Positions 8,024 through 15,151 of a stretch of 64,000 nucleotides of DNA are shown piece after piece. Every line of letters starts with the position of its first letter. Within the stretch, counting starts at the first letter, position 1. Below the pieces are notes generated by a model. It worked only from the letters and a program-made list of their open reading frames with translations, was not told where the DNA came from and ran no database searches. Location of the stretch: assembly GCF_029109325.1 (NCBI RefSeq), contig NZ_JAQKQJ010000007.1:166979-230978 (forward strand), in the 5' to 3' direction. The position numbers were made by a program, and so were the translations under genes. This stretch comes from Nodosilinea sp. PGN35. Its GTDB lineage: Bacteria > Cyanobacteriota > Cyanobacteriia > Phormidesmidales > Phormidesmidaceae.

Positions 8024-9637
8024 ATGAACATTCTTCTGGTCTATCCACGTTTTCCGAAAAGCTTTTGGTCTTTTGATAAAACCCTGGAGCTGGTTGGTCT
8101 AAAGGCGCAGCTTCCCCCCTTAGGACTAGTGACCGTAGCGGCGATCTTGCCCCAAACCTGGAACTACAAGCTGGTAGACCGCAACGTGCGCGAGGTGCGC
8201 GACGACGAATGGCGCTGGGCCGATATCGTGGTGATCTCGGCGATGATCGTCCACCGCACCGACTTTTATGACGCCGTGCAGACCGCCAAGGGCTACGGCA
8301 AACTGGTGGCGGTGGGCGGCCCCTACCCCACCTCCATGCCCCACGAGTCGGAGGAAGCCGGGGCCGACTTCTTGATTCTCGACGAAGGGGAAATCACCCT
8401 GCCCATGTTTGTGGAGGCGGTGGAGCGGGGCGACCAGCGCGGCACCTTCCGCTCCGGCGGCGAAAAGCCCGCCGTCACCGACACCCCCGTCCCCCGCTAC
8501 GACCTGCTGGAGATGGACGCCTACGCCGAGATGTCGGTGCAGTTTTCTCGCGGCTGCCCCTTCCAGTGCGAGTTTTGCGACATTATCGTGCTCTACGGTC
8601 GCAAGCCCCGCACCAAAGACCCCGAGCAGCTGCTGGCCGAGCTGCAATGCCTCTACGACCTGGGCTGGCGGCGCAGCATCTTCATGGTCGACGACAACTT
8701 CATCGGCAACAAGCGCAACGTCAAGCTGCTGCTCAAGGCCATGAAACCCTGGATGGAGGAGCACGGCTACCCCTTCTCCTTTGCCACCGAGGCTTCAGTA
8801 GACCTGGCTCAGGATCCTGAACTGATGCAGATGATGGTCGACTGCAACTTTGGCACCGTCTTCTTGGGTATTGAAACCCCCGACGACGACAGCCTCAACA
8901 TGACCAAAAAGTTTCAAAACATGCGCGATCCCCTCTCGGAGTCGGTGATCTCCATCGCCCAGGCGGGGCTGCGGGTGATGGCCGGGCTGATCGTCGGCTT
9001 CGATGGCGAAAAGTCTGGGGCCGGTCGGCGGATCTACGATTTTGCCGAACAGACCGCCATTCCCACCGCCCTGGTGAGCATGCTGCAGGCGCTGCCCGAC
9101 ACCGCCCTCTGGCACCGGCTCGAAAAAGAAGGCCGCCTGCTGGGCAAGAGCGCCGACATCAACCAGACCACCCTGATGAACTTCGTGCCCACCCGGCCCA
9201 TCGAGGAGATCACCGAAGAATATATTCAGGTGTTCTGGGATCTCTACGACCCGCTGACGGTGCTGAACCGCACCTATCGCCACTTTTTAATGCTGGGTGA
9301 GGCCCAAAAGCGCAACTACAAAAACCGCACCACCTCGGCGGGGGCCCCAGACATCAACTGGATCACAATTCGGGCCTTTTTCATCATCCTGTGGCGGCAG
9401 GGCGTGGTGCGTAAAACTCGGCTGCGGTTTTGGCTCAACCTGGCCTCTATTCTCTGGCGCTACCCGGCGGTGGCGGCCAACTACGTGTCGGTGTGCGCCC
9501 AGGCTGAGCACTTCATCGACTTCCGTCAGGTAGTGCGGCAAAACATCGAAGAGCAGCTGGCTGCCTACATAGCCGCCAAGCAGCAAACTGAACAGGCGAC
9601 GGCAACAACCGAATCTGTGGCCGTGTCTGTCAGCTAG
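8024..9637 (+). CDS. B12-binding domain radical SAM protein (DUF4070, HpnP-like)
   Basis: 537 residues. The N-terminal half (to about 150) is a Rossmann-like cobalamin-binding domain without the usual DxHxxG. The radical SAM cluster motif is CPFQCEFC (C-x3-C-x2-C, about residue 178), followed by a C-terminal region resembling DUF4070. The family includes HpnP, the hopanoid C-2 methylase, but cyanobacteria carry several paralogues, so the methylated substrate cannot be named from sequence alone. No hopanoid genes lie next to it. Start ATG 8024 has a poor ribosome binding site, but the protein begins with the family-typical MNILLVYPRFPKSFW. It forms a single-gene unit with its own terminator. 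Confidence 0.85.
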   Translation: MNILLVYPRFPKSFWSFDKTLELVGLKAQLPPLGLVTVAAILPQTWNYKLVDRNVREVRDDEWRWADIVVISAMIVHRTDFYDAVQTAKGYGKLVAVGGPYPTSMPHESEEAGADFLILDEGEITLPMFVEAVERGDQRGTFRSGGEKPAVTDTPVPRYDLLEMDAYAEMSVQFSRGCPFQCEFCDIIVLYGRKPRTKDPEQLLAELQCLYDLGWRRSIFMVDDNFIGNKRNVKLLLKAMKPWMEEHGYPFSFATEASVDLAQDPELMQMMVDCNFGTVFLGIETPDDDSLNMTKKFQNMRDPLSESVISIAQAGLRVMAGLIVGFDGEKSGAGRRIYDFAEQTAIPTALVSMLQALPDTALWHRLEKEGRLLGKSADINQTTLMNFVPTRPIEEITEEYIQVFWDLYDPLTVLNRTYRHFLMLGEAQKRNYKNRTTSAGAPDINWITIRAFFIILWRQGVVRKTRLRFWLNLASILWRYPAVAANYVSVCAQAEHFIDFRQVVRQNIEEQLAAYIAAKQQTEQATATTESVAVSVS

Positions 9638-9673
9638 ATTTGATTTAATCTTGCCAACGCATGCTTTGGAGGA

Positions 9674-9709
9674 AAGGCCGCGTAACCCAGGTTACGCGGC
9701 CTTTTGTTT
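9674..9709 (+). terminator. Rho-independent terminator after the radical SAM gene
   Basis: A perfect 13-bp stem (9674-9686 with 9691-9703), four-base loop CCAG, then TTTGTTT. It is 37 bases after the radical SAM stop codon. Confidence 0.9.
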
Positions 9710-10039
9710 GATCACTAGCCCAATTCAATCGGCAGCAGTTGTCTAAGCCCTTTAACGGGGGCGGCCAGGGGCAGTTTCAATTCTAGAAACGGTAGGGGCC
9801 AACGACTCACCCCTCAGCACAATAGGAGTTAAGCGACAGCGTCAGGAATTCTCGCTGCTGTCGGTGAAGTACCGTAATGGCTCTATTGCCTGCCGTTTCA
9901 GGGCGATCGCCCCCAGGACTGGTCGTTGACCATCGCCTCCGGTCAGGGAAGACAGGCTACCCCTATCCTCCGGTTTTGGCAGAGTTGCTCGTATCAGGTC
10001 ACGGCAACATCTACCGAAGCCTTTTTTGTCCCCACTACT
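9710..10039. other. Intergenic region, nothing recognised
   Basis: About 330 bases between the terminator and the lipoprotein start. Reading frames here are short and lack ribosome binding sites. One HIP1-like GGCGATCGCC occurs near 9902. The promoter of the downstream lipoprotein-GUN4 pair should lie here, but no convincing -35/-10 pair was seen. Confidence 0.5.
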
Positions 10040-10714
10040 ATGAAACTTTTTCCGCAACTCCCGGCTGTGGCCGGTATGGTTCTCTTCTGTACGGTGGTGC
10101 CCGCCTGCACCGGAGCACCGCCGCCGTCTCCCGTCGCTGAAGCGCCCACTGCGGTCGATGCCGCGATCGCCCCAAGAGGCGGGTCTTTGGTCACCGCAGA
10201 CTGGGCCGATATTCTAGGGTCAACCTCGGCCCCCGACCCATGGCAGGTGGAACCCTGCGACAACCCTGTGCTGCTCTGCGTGCGAGCCAATGGAGAAACC
10301 TTGGGCACCGTCGAGCGCTTTAGCTACCCCCTCAGCGAGGTGAGTTGGCCAGGGGCAGTGCCCACTACCCCTGTGGCCCAGCGGCAGTTTCTCGATATCT
10401 GGGTGGCGGATCACTACGCCGCGATTAAAACCGATCGCGCCGGGGCCGACCCCAATCTCCAGTTCACGTCTATCCCGCCAGAACCCGCCAGGGTCGGCAG
10501 TCTGCCGGGGCTGCGCTACGGCTATACCATCACCCATCCCAACGGCGTAGTGTACGACCGCACCGTGGGCTACGTGGCCACCGATGGCGATCGGGTCTAC
10601 GTCTTCGTCACGGGTGTGATCAGCGGCGACCCTACGGGGTTCTTCGCCGATGCAAACGATCTAGCGGCCTTTGAACCCCACCTAGCTACCATCATTGAAG
10701 GACTGCGACTATGA
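10040..10714 (+). CDS. Predicted lipoprotein coupled to the GUN4-WD40 gene
   Basis: 224 residues from the ATG at 10040; the longer frame from 9926 would bury the signal sequence. MKLFPQ is followed by a hydrophobic stretch and the lipobox VVPAC with Cys at 23, so it should be lipidated and membrane-anchored. The next 30 residues are a Pro/Ala-rich linker. The folded region (about 50-224) has the sequence CDNPVLLCVRANGE, with two cysteines that may form a disulfide. No family recognised. Its TGA stop overlaps the ATG of the next gene (ATGA), so the two are translationally coupled and probably act together at the cell envelope. Confidence 0.75.
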   Translation: MKLFPQLPAVAGMVLFCTVVPACTGAPPPSPVAEAPTAVDAAIAPRGGSLVTADWADILGSTSAPDPWQVEPCDNPVLLCVRANGETLGTVERFSYPLSEVSWPGAVPTTPVAQRQFLDIWVADHYAAIKTDRAGADPNLQFTSIPPEPARVGSLPGLRYGYTITHPNGVVYDRTVGYVATDGDRVYVFVTGVISGDPTGFFADANDLAAFEPHLATIIEGLRL

Positions 10715-12609
10715 GGAGTTTTAATTTCCGTACTGTTAGCTTGGGCTTAGCCCTGGGTGTGGCCCTGGCTCAGCCCCTGGCCGCCCAGGCCCAGGTAGAC
10801 CCGACGGTACAGCAGATCAACTGGGCCCAGGCCCAGGCGGTGGAGGTGGGGGCGCTGCGATCGCACCTCGCCGCCCAGGACTGGCAGGCCGCCGATGCCG
10901 AAACCCGCCGCATTTTAGACCCCTGGATTCACCCCGGCGGCAACATTTTGGGGCCGGGGCTGGCCACCAACATTCCTCCGGAGGTGCTGCAAACCCTGGA
11001 TCAGCTCTGGGTGGAGGCCAGCGGGGGGCGGTTTGGCTTTAGCGTACAGCAGCGCATTTGGGCCGAGGTAGCGGCGCAGCATCCGAATGATTCTTCGTTG
11101 GCAGCGAAAGCCTTTGGCGATCGCGTCGGCTGGACTCGCCCCCCCGGCGTGGAAGACCCCACCTTCATCGCCGGGGAATGGCTGACCGAGATGGAGCTTA
11201 ACCCCTCCCTGGAGTCCCCCGTGGGCCACCTGCCCTGGGCCGGGGTGAGCTGGGCGCAGATTGCCCGCCTTTTCCAGGTGGAGAGCTGCGGCAGCTGCAC
11301 CATCGACGCCATGTACGTGCAGGGGGAGCGGTTCAACCAGTACCTGCCGATTCTCTACAGCTGGGTGGATACGGCCCTGGCGCTGACGGTGCCGGAGATC
11401 GGCTCCTGGCAGCGGCCCCAGCTGGCCCACGCCATCGATCTCAAGTCCCTCTATCCCGAGGCCCAGTGCCCGATTACCCCGGTGACTTCCGCCCTTAGCC
11501 CCAGTGGGGCGGTGGTGGCGATCGCCAGCCACAGCTACGTTGCCGGCTGCCCCTCCCCTGGCGAAAGCACCCTGGCCCTGTGGAATGCCCAGCGGGGCAA
11601 CCGCATCGTCACCCTGCACCGAGGGCCAGCGCTGGTGGCCAGCGCCCAGGGCACCCCGCCCCAGGAACCCGCCGGACAGAGCGACCGGATCGTGGGGGAT
11701 GTGGCCAATGCCGTAGCCTTCACCCCCGACAGCCAGCTGGTGGCGGCGGGCATGTCCTACGGGGTAGTGCGGCTGTGGTCGGCGACCACCGGAGAACCTG
11801 TGCGCACCTTTGAGGGGCATCGGTACGCGGTGCGGGCGATCGCCCTTAGCCCCACCGGCCAAATCCTGGCCAGCGCCAGCGCCGACCACACCGTTAAGCT
11901 CTGGGATCTGCAAACCGGGCGGCTGTTGCAGACCATCTCCATTCCCGCCGCCAGCGGCATCGTCCACACCCTGAGCTTTAGCCCCAGCGGACAGCGCCTG
12001 GCCACCGCCACCGACCAAAACACCCTCCAGCTCTGGGAGGTGCCCACCGGACGGTTAATCCGCACCCTGGTGGATCGGGCGGGCAACGGCCTTGCCCCCC
12101 TGCCCCTGGCCTTTAGCCCCGACGGTACAACTCTAGCCACCGGGGATGCCGACAACAGCCTCAAGTTTTGGAATGCCGCCACCGGTGCCCGCCAGCTCAC
12201 CCTGACGCTGCACGACCCCCTGCGCCACCTGGCCTACAGCCCTGATGGCACTACTCTGGCCACCAGCGACGGCACCACCGCCCGCCTGTGGAACCTGGCC
12301 CGCCGCGAAACGGTGCATTTCATTCCCCTCAACCAAACGGCTGGGCATCACATCCAGCCCAGCAACCCCGGACTGATCACCTTTAGCCCCGATGGCCAAA
12401 CCCTGGCCACCAGCACCCTGCTGCTGCCGCTGATCGACAGCGAACCAATTCCCCGTCAGGGCATCACCCTGTGGTCGGTGGCAACGGGGCTACCGCTGGC
12501 TCAGCTGCACGAGGTTGGCCCCTTTCAGTTCAGCCCCCGGGGCGACTTTTTGATGGCCCAGGGGCAAAAGACCCAGTTCTGGCAGCCCTACCGCGGCCTG
12601 GTGCGATAG
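10711..12609 (+). CDS. Exported GUN4-like domain protein with C-terminal WD40 propeller
   Basis: 632 residues. A signal peptide (1-27, ending AAQAQ) is followed by a GUN4-like domain at about 46-175: the typical LDQLWVEASGGRFGFSVQ block sits at 96-113, W58 and the AD-x-x-T helix come before it, and FGDRVGW and GHLP come after. A CGSC pair (193-196) lies in the linker. Residues 255-632 contain seven clear WD40 repeats and a shortened closing strand, with repeated SPDG-x-x-LAT and LW elements. GUN4 in the cytosol or thylakoid binds porphyrins and stimulates Mg-chelatase; many cyanobacterial GUN4-like domains are sensors fused to other modules. Here the export signal puts it outside the cytosol, so a Mg-chelatase role is unlikely. 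Start ATG overlaps the upstream stop. Confidence 0.82.
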   Translation: MRSFNFRTVSLGLALGVALAQPLAAQAQVDPTVQQINWAQAQAVEVGALRSHLAAQDWQAADAETRRILDPWIHPGGNILGPGLATNIPPEVLQTLDQLWVEASGGRFGFSVQQRIWAEVAAQHPNDSSLAAKAFGDRVGWTRPPGVEDPTFIAGEWLTEMELNPSLESPVGHLPWAGVSWAQIARLFQVESCGSCTIDAMYVQGERFNQYLPILYSWVDTALALTVPEIGSWQRPQLAHAIDLKSLYPEAQCPITPVTSALSPSGAVVAIASHSYVAGCPSPGESTLALWNAQRGNRIVTLHRGPALVASAQGTPPQEPAGQSDRIVGDVANAVAFTPDSQLVAAGMSYGVVRLWSATTGEPVRTFEGHRYAVRAIALSPTGQILASASADHTVKLWDLQTGRLLQTISIPAASGIVHTLSFSPSGQRLATATDQNTLQLWEVPTGRLIRTLVDRAGNGLAPLPLAFSPDGTTLATGDADNSLKFWNAATGARQLTLTLHDPLRHLAYSPDGTTLATSDGTTARLWNLARRETVHFIPLNQTAGHHIQPSNPGLITFSPDGQTLATSTLLLPLIDSEPIPRQGITLWSVATGLPLAQLHEVGPFQFSPRGDFLMAQGQKTQFWQPYRGLVR

Positions 12610-12693
12610 CCGCTGAACTCAGCCGTCACCATTTCTGTAACCGCGCCCTGGCCATCGCCGCTGGCTGGCTAAGGTAGAGAAACACTCTGCAAA

Positions 12694-12805
12694 GGCGTTG
12701 CTGAACTGAGTCATGACTTTGGGTCAGAGCAAACAGCCGTTTGCCCCTACAGGAGGCATTGAAGGTTTGATTCAGGTTTGATTCATGTCTGTGTTCAGCA
12801 ACTCC
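12694..12805. mobile_element. MITE-like element with 23-bp imperfect terminal inverted repeats
   Basis: The left end GGCGTTGCTGAACTGAG (from 12694) and the right end (to 12805) are inverted repeats matching at 19 of 23 positions, including a perfect 10-bp core (GTTGCTGAAC at 12697-12706, GTTCAGCAAC at 12793-12802). The interior has no ORF but contains GGTTTGATTCA repeated in tandem. Size (112 bp) and structure fit a non-autonomous transposon derivative; no transposase is in the window. No convincing target-site duplication was seen. Confidence 0.6.
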
Positions 12806-12881
12806 CTACAAATCTAATGTTCTAGGTGCCGGAGTGACCATTGTCGCCCTAGGACGTTGTGGTCAGCTCAAAGCTGCCCCG

Positions 12882-12920
12882 CCCAAACCCAAAACCCAAA
12901 ACCCAAAACCCAAAACCCCC
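12882..12920. repeat. AAAACCC heptamer array
   Basis: About five copies of AAAACCC in tandem just upstream of the next lipoprotein start, ending in a C-run. Such simple heptamers vary in copy number by slippage and sit here in the leader or promoter region of that gene. No other role can be assigned. Confidence 0.75.
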
Positions 12921-12935
12921 AATTGGTATTGCCCT

Positions 12936-13805
12936 ATGTCTTCATTCCCTGTTTCGATCAAAGCCCTGATGACGCTGCTCGCCCTGGGCACCATGACCGC
13001 TAGCGCGATCGCCTGCGCCCCTCTGCCCGATGCGGGCACCACCTCCTCGCCTGGGGAAGCCGTGGTCGCTGACCCCGCCATTGAGCCCTTTCCCGACGAT
13101 TGGGAAGCGGTCGAGATTGATCAGGTGCTAACGCCAGCGGTGCGCGATCGCATCCTCCAAACCGTCGCCACCGACCTCGATCGCTCCGTCGCCGACCTCC
13201 GCATGGCCGCTGCCGAAACCGCCACCTTTGACGGCTGTATGGGCATCTACGTGCCCGATCAAATGTGTACCGCGATCGCCCTGTTTGGCTTCCGGGTGGT
13301 GGTCACCGATGGCGACCAAAGCTGGGTCTACCACACCCGCCAGGACGGCGAAGGAACTGTCCAAAACCCCACCGCCAGCGGCAGCCGCAACGGCCTGATT
13401 CCCGACTTTATTCCTCGCCCGGTGGAAGAATCTGAACCCGACCCCGAAGACCACATCTTTCGCTCGGTCGAGTCGGGCAGCCTGGCAGGCTACGTCAAAG
13501 AAACCGTGCTGCTGAGCGACGGGCGCTTGCTCCAGCGGGAAAGCGGCCAGGTGACGGCAGAAGCCCGGCTGTCGGCAGAGGAAGTCGCCGCCTTCCAGCA
13601 GGTGCTAGAGGATCACCGCTTCCCCAACCTGCACCGCCTGCGCTACGTCACCGATGCCGCCTTTGCCGACTATCCCACCGTGCGCCTGTCGGCCCGGTAC
13701 CTGGAGACCGAATATATTGACCTGGCCCTTGAGGATGCCCCCGACGCCCTCCAGGCGATCGTTCAGAGCTGGAACGGGCTGGCGGCGGAAGCTGGTCTGC
13801 AATAA
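12936..13805 (+). CDS. Predicted lipoprotein, function unknown
   Basis: 289 residues from the ATG at 12936; the frame upstream of it translates the AAAACCC repeat and is rejected. A signal peptide with the lipobox SAIAC places Cys27 as the lipidated residue. The mature protein begins with a Pro/Ala-rich stretch and then a folded region with two cysteines (FDGCMGIYVPDQMC) and a C-terminal helical part. A segment around 190-280 reads like a domain that measures a displayed value (GSLAGYVKETVLLSDGRLLQ). No family is named with confidence. It is followed after 11 bases by another lipoprotein, so the two form an operon. Confidence 0.7.
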   Translation: MSSFPVSIKALMTLLALGTMTASAIACAPLPDAGTTSSPGEAVVADPAIEPFPDDWEAVEIDQVLTPAVRDRILQTVATDLDRSVADLRMAAAETATFDGCMGIYVPDQMCTAIALFGFRVVVTDGDQSWVYHTRQDGEGTVQNPTASGSRNGLIPDFIPRPVEESEPDPEDHIFRSVESGSLAGYVKETVLLSDGRLLQRESGQVTAEARLSAEEVAAFQQVLEDHRFPNLHRLRYVTDAAFADYPTVRLSARYLETEYIDLALEDAPDALQAIVQSWNGLAAEAGLQ

Positions 13806-13816
13806 CTGGAGCCCCC

Positions 13817-14326
13817 ATGCTGGCATTTAACCCAAACCCCTGGCTGGCCCTGGTCGTGGGCAGTTGCTTGATCGCCAGTTGTAGTGCCTCTGGCCCTCCC
13901 GCCGCGCCCACCCAGGACACGCCTGCCGCTGCCTTCGACACCTTTATGCCCCCCAATGTGCAGTTGCCGGTGGCGGTCACAGCGGGCACCTGCCCAGCGA
14001 CGGTAGACCTGTGGGAGCTGGGCCTGGGTTTTGAGGGCGGGGCAGACCATACGGTGGCGATCGATTTTCCGGCGATCGCCACCGGCCCCACCGAGATTCT
14101 CCACTCTGAGGAGCGGCGCATCATCTACGTCGCGCCCCTGCAAGACGAGTTTGCCGCCTGCGTGGGCACCGCCGACTCCGAGGCCCTCATCATGTACTCC
14201 TTTCACTTTGGCAACGGCAAGGTTCACTTCGACCTCGATTTGACCGAGGGCAACGGCTCTCACACCATTCGCTATGCCGATCTGTCGGTCAACCGCCCCT
14301 ACGTCTACTGGCGAGCGGAGGAATAA
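13817..14326 (+). CDS. Predicted small lipoprotein, function unknown
   Basis: 169 residues. The N-terminus MLAFNPNPWLALVVGSCLIASC ends in the lipobox LIASC (Cys22). The mature part has two cysteines (GTCPATVDLWE and FAACVGTADSE) that could form a disulfide and a C-terminal segment rich in beta strand and aromatic residues (VNRPYVYWRAEE). No known family recognised. The start lies 11 bases after the preceding lipoprotein stop, so co-transcription is likely. Confidence 0.7.
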   Translation: MLAFNPNPWLALVVGSCLIASCSASGPPAAPTQDTPAAAFDTFMPPNVQLPVAVTAGTCPATVDLWELGLGFEGGADHTVAIDFPAIATGPTEILHSEERRIIYVAPLQDEFAACVGTADSEALIMYSFHFGNGKVHFDLDLTEGNGSHTIRYADLSVNRPYVYWRAEE

Positions 14327-14499
14327 AATTGAGGGGCCAAGTCTAAATTCAGCGTAATCAGCATGTAGGCCCAAGCCGGAGGAATAGCTTTGGGGGTAGA
14401 AAACCCTGAGTTTTGGCCGCAATGACCGCGATCCAAAGCAGTCAGTGCCGAGTGGTCAATGGCAGTAAGTCATGGTGCCCTCGGCAAAAAGGCGTCGTC

Positions 14500-14571
14500 C
14501 TAGACCTGTTGCAGCCCAAATTTTGGCTTGAGGTCGGGGAGCTCGATTGTTCGGGCGGCGATGGTCTGCAT
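14500..14571 (-). pseudogene. Decayed N-terminus of a restriction-endonuclease-like (HsdR_N type) gene
   Basis: Read on the minus strand from ATG 14571, 23 codons give a sequence ending LPDLKPKFGLQQV, then TAG, then DDAF in the same frame and another stop soon after. From memory, many cyanobacterial proteins with an HsdR_N-like nuclease domain open with a DLK-x-KFGLQ-x-x-x-D segment, and the first stop replaces what would be a Glu codon. I infer a relic whose remainder has been lost. It is short, and the family match is recalled rather than searched. Confidence 0.35.
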
Positions 14572-14636
14572 CACCGCAACGCTTGGCTCCAAAGGGCGAA
14601 TGCCGCCTCTTAAAGAGGCTTACGTTGATTCTGTCC

Positions 14637-14786
14637 CTAGCGATCGCCCGTCTCCCTGGTTGCTGTGTCTAGCAGGCATGAGCTGCGCCACTGTTGGTAG
14701 GCCCGCTGATAGTCGGCCCAGGCTTGCAGCTGGCCATTGGGGCCGTAGCGGTGCTTAAACTGCTCCCAGCAGACTTTTTCTTCCAT
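14637..14786 (-). CDS. Small hypothetical protein, 49 residues
   Basis: An ORF of 50 codons reading MEEKVCWEQFKHRYGP and on to a HIP1-containing stop. It is rich in aromatic and charged residues (four Trp/Tyr in AWADYQRAYQQW) and predicted to be a single amphipathic helical unit. A GAGG six bases before the ATG is a plausible ribosome binding site. It lies alone in an 826-base gap between the lipoprotein operon and nrdJ. No family recognised; it could be spurious. Confidence 0.4.
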   Translation of the reverse strand: MEEKVCWEQFKHRYGPNGQLQAWADYQRAYQQWRSSCLLDTATRETGDR

Positions 14787-15151
14787 GGGGGGCCTCGCAG
14801 CTGATTTAGAAAAGCTTGAATTAGATCCTTGTGGATCCTAAATTGATCATGCCAGAAACACCGCCCAGGCCGCTAACTCTGCAACACAACTTGAGCTTCT
14901 AAGGATGAACCGGGCGGGAAGTACCAGGGTGCAAAGGCGATCGCCGCGCCATCCCAGATGTAGCGCCAAATCTAACGAAAAGTTGATTTCCAAACGCTAC
15001 ATCTGAAGATAATCCGTTATGATGATCGACCATTGGGGCAATCCGCTGAACCTGGGCTAAGATTTTGCCGACTCATGCGGTTTTCTAGCGCCCGGTCTGA
15101 ATTGATAACGCACCGATCTACGTCCTCTCTTGCTAGCAAAAGGCTGATCCC
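14787..15151. other. Leader/promoter region of the ribonucleotide reductase gene
   Basis: About 365 bases with no ORF. It contains a short GATCC-TTGT-GGATC hairpin near 14825, an 11-bp perfect inverted repeat described separately, and no recognisable NrdR box or B12 riboswitch core. The promoter of nrdJ presumably lies here. Confidence 0.5.
14955..15005. promoter_or_regulatory. 11-bp perfect inverted repeat upstream of nrdJ
   Basis: CAGATGTAGCG (14955-14965) and CGCTACATCTG (14995-15005) are exact complements separated by 29 bases, 146 bases before the nrdJ start. It has no T-run, so it is not a standard terminator. It could be an RNA stem in the leader or a two-site protein operator. It does not match the NrdR box that I know. 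Confidence 0.5.

Noticed and set aside
10915..12018. 367-codon minus-strand ORF
   Set aside because: Gly/His-rich shadow of the GUN4-WD40 gene.
14880..15005. Possible cobalamin riboswitch upstream of the B12-dependent reductase
   Set aside because: The GGGAAGTACCAGGGTG stretch loosely recalls riboswitch helices, but no B12 box or GCCACTG core could be found, so only the inverted repeat is reported.
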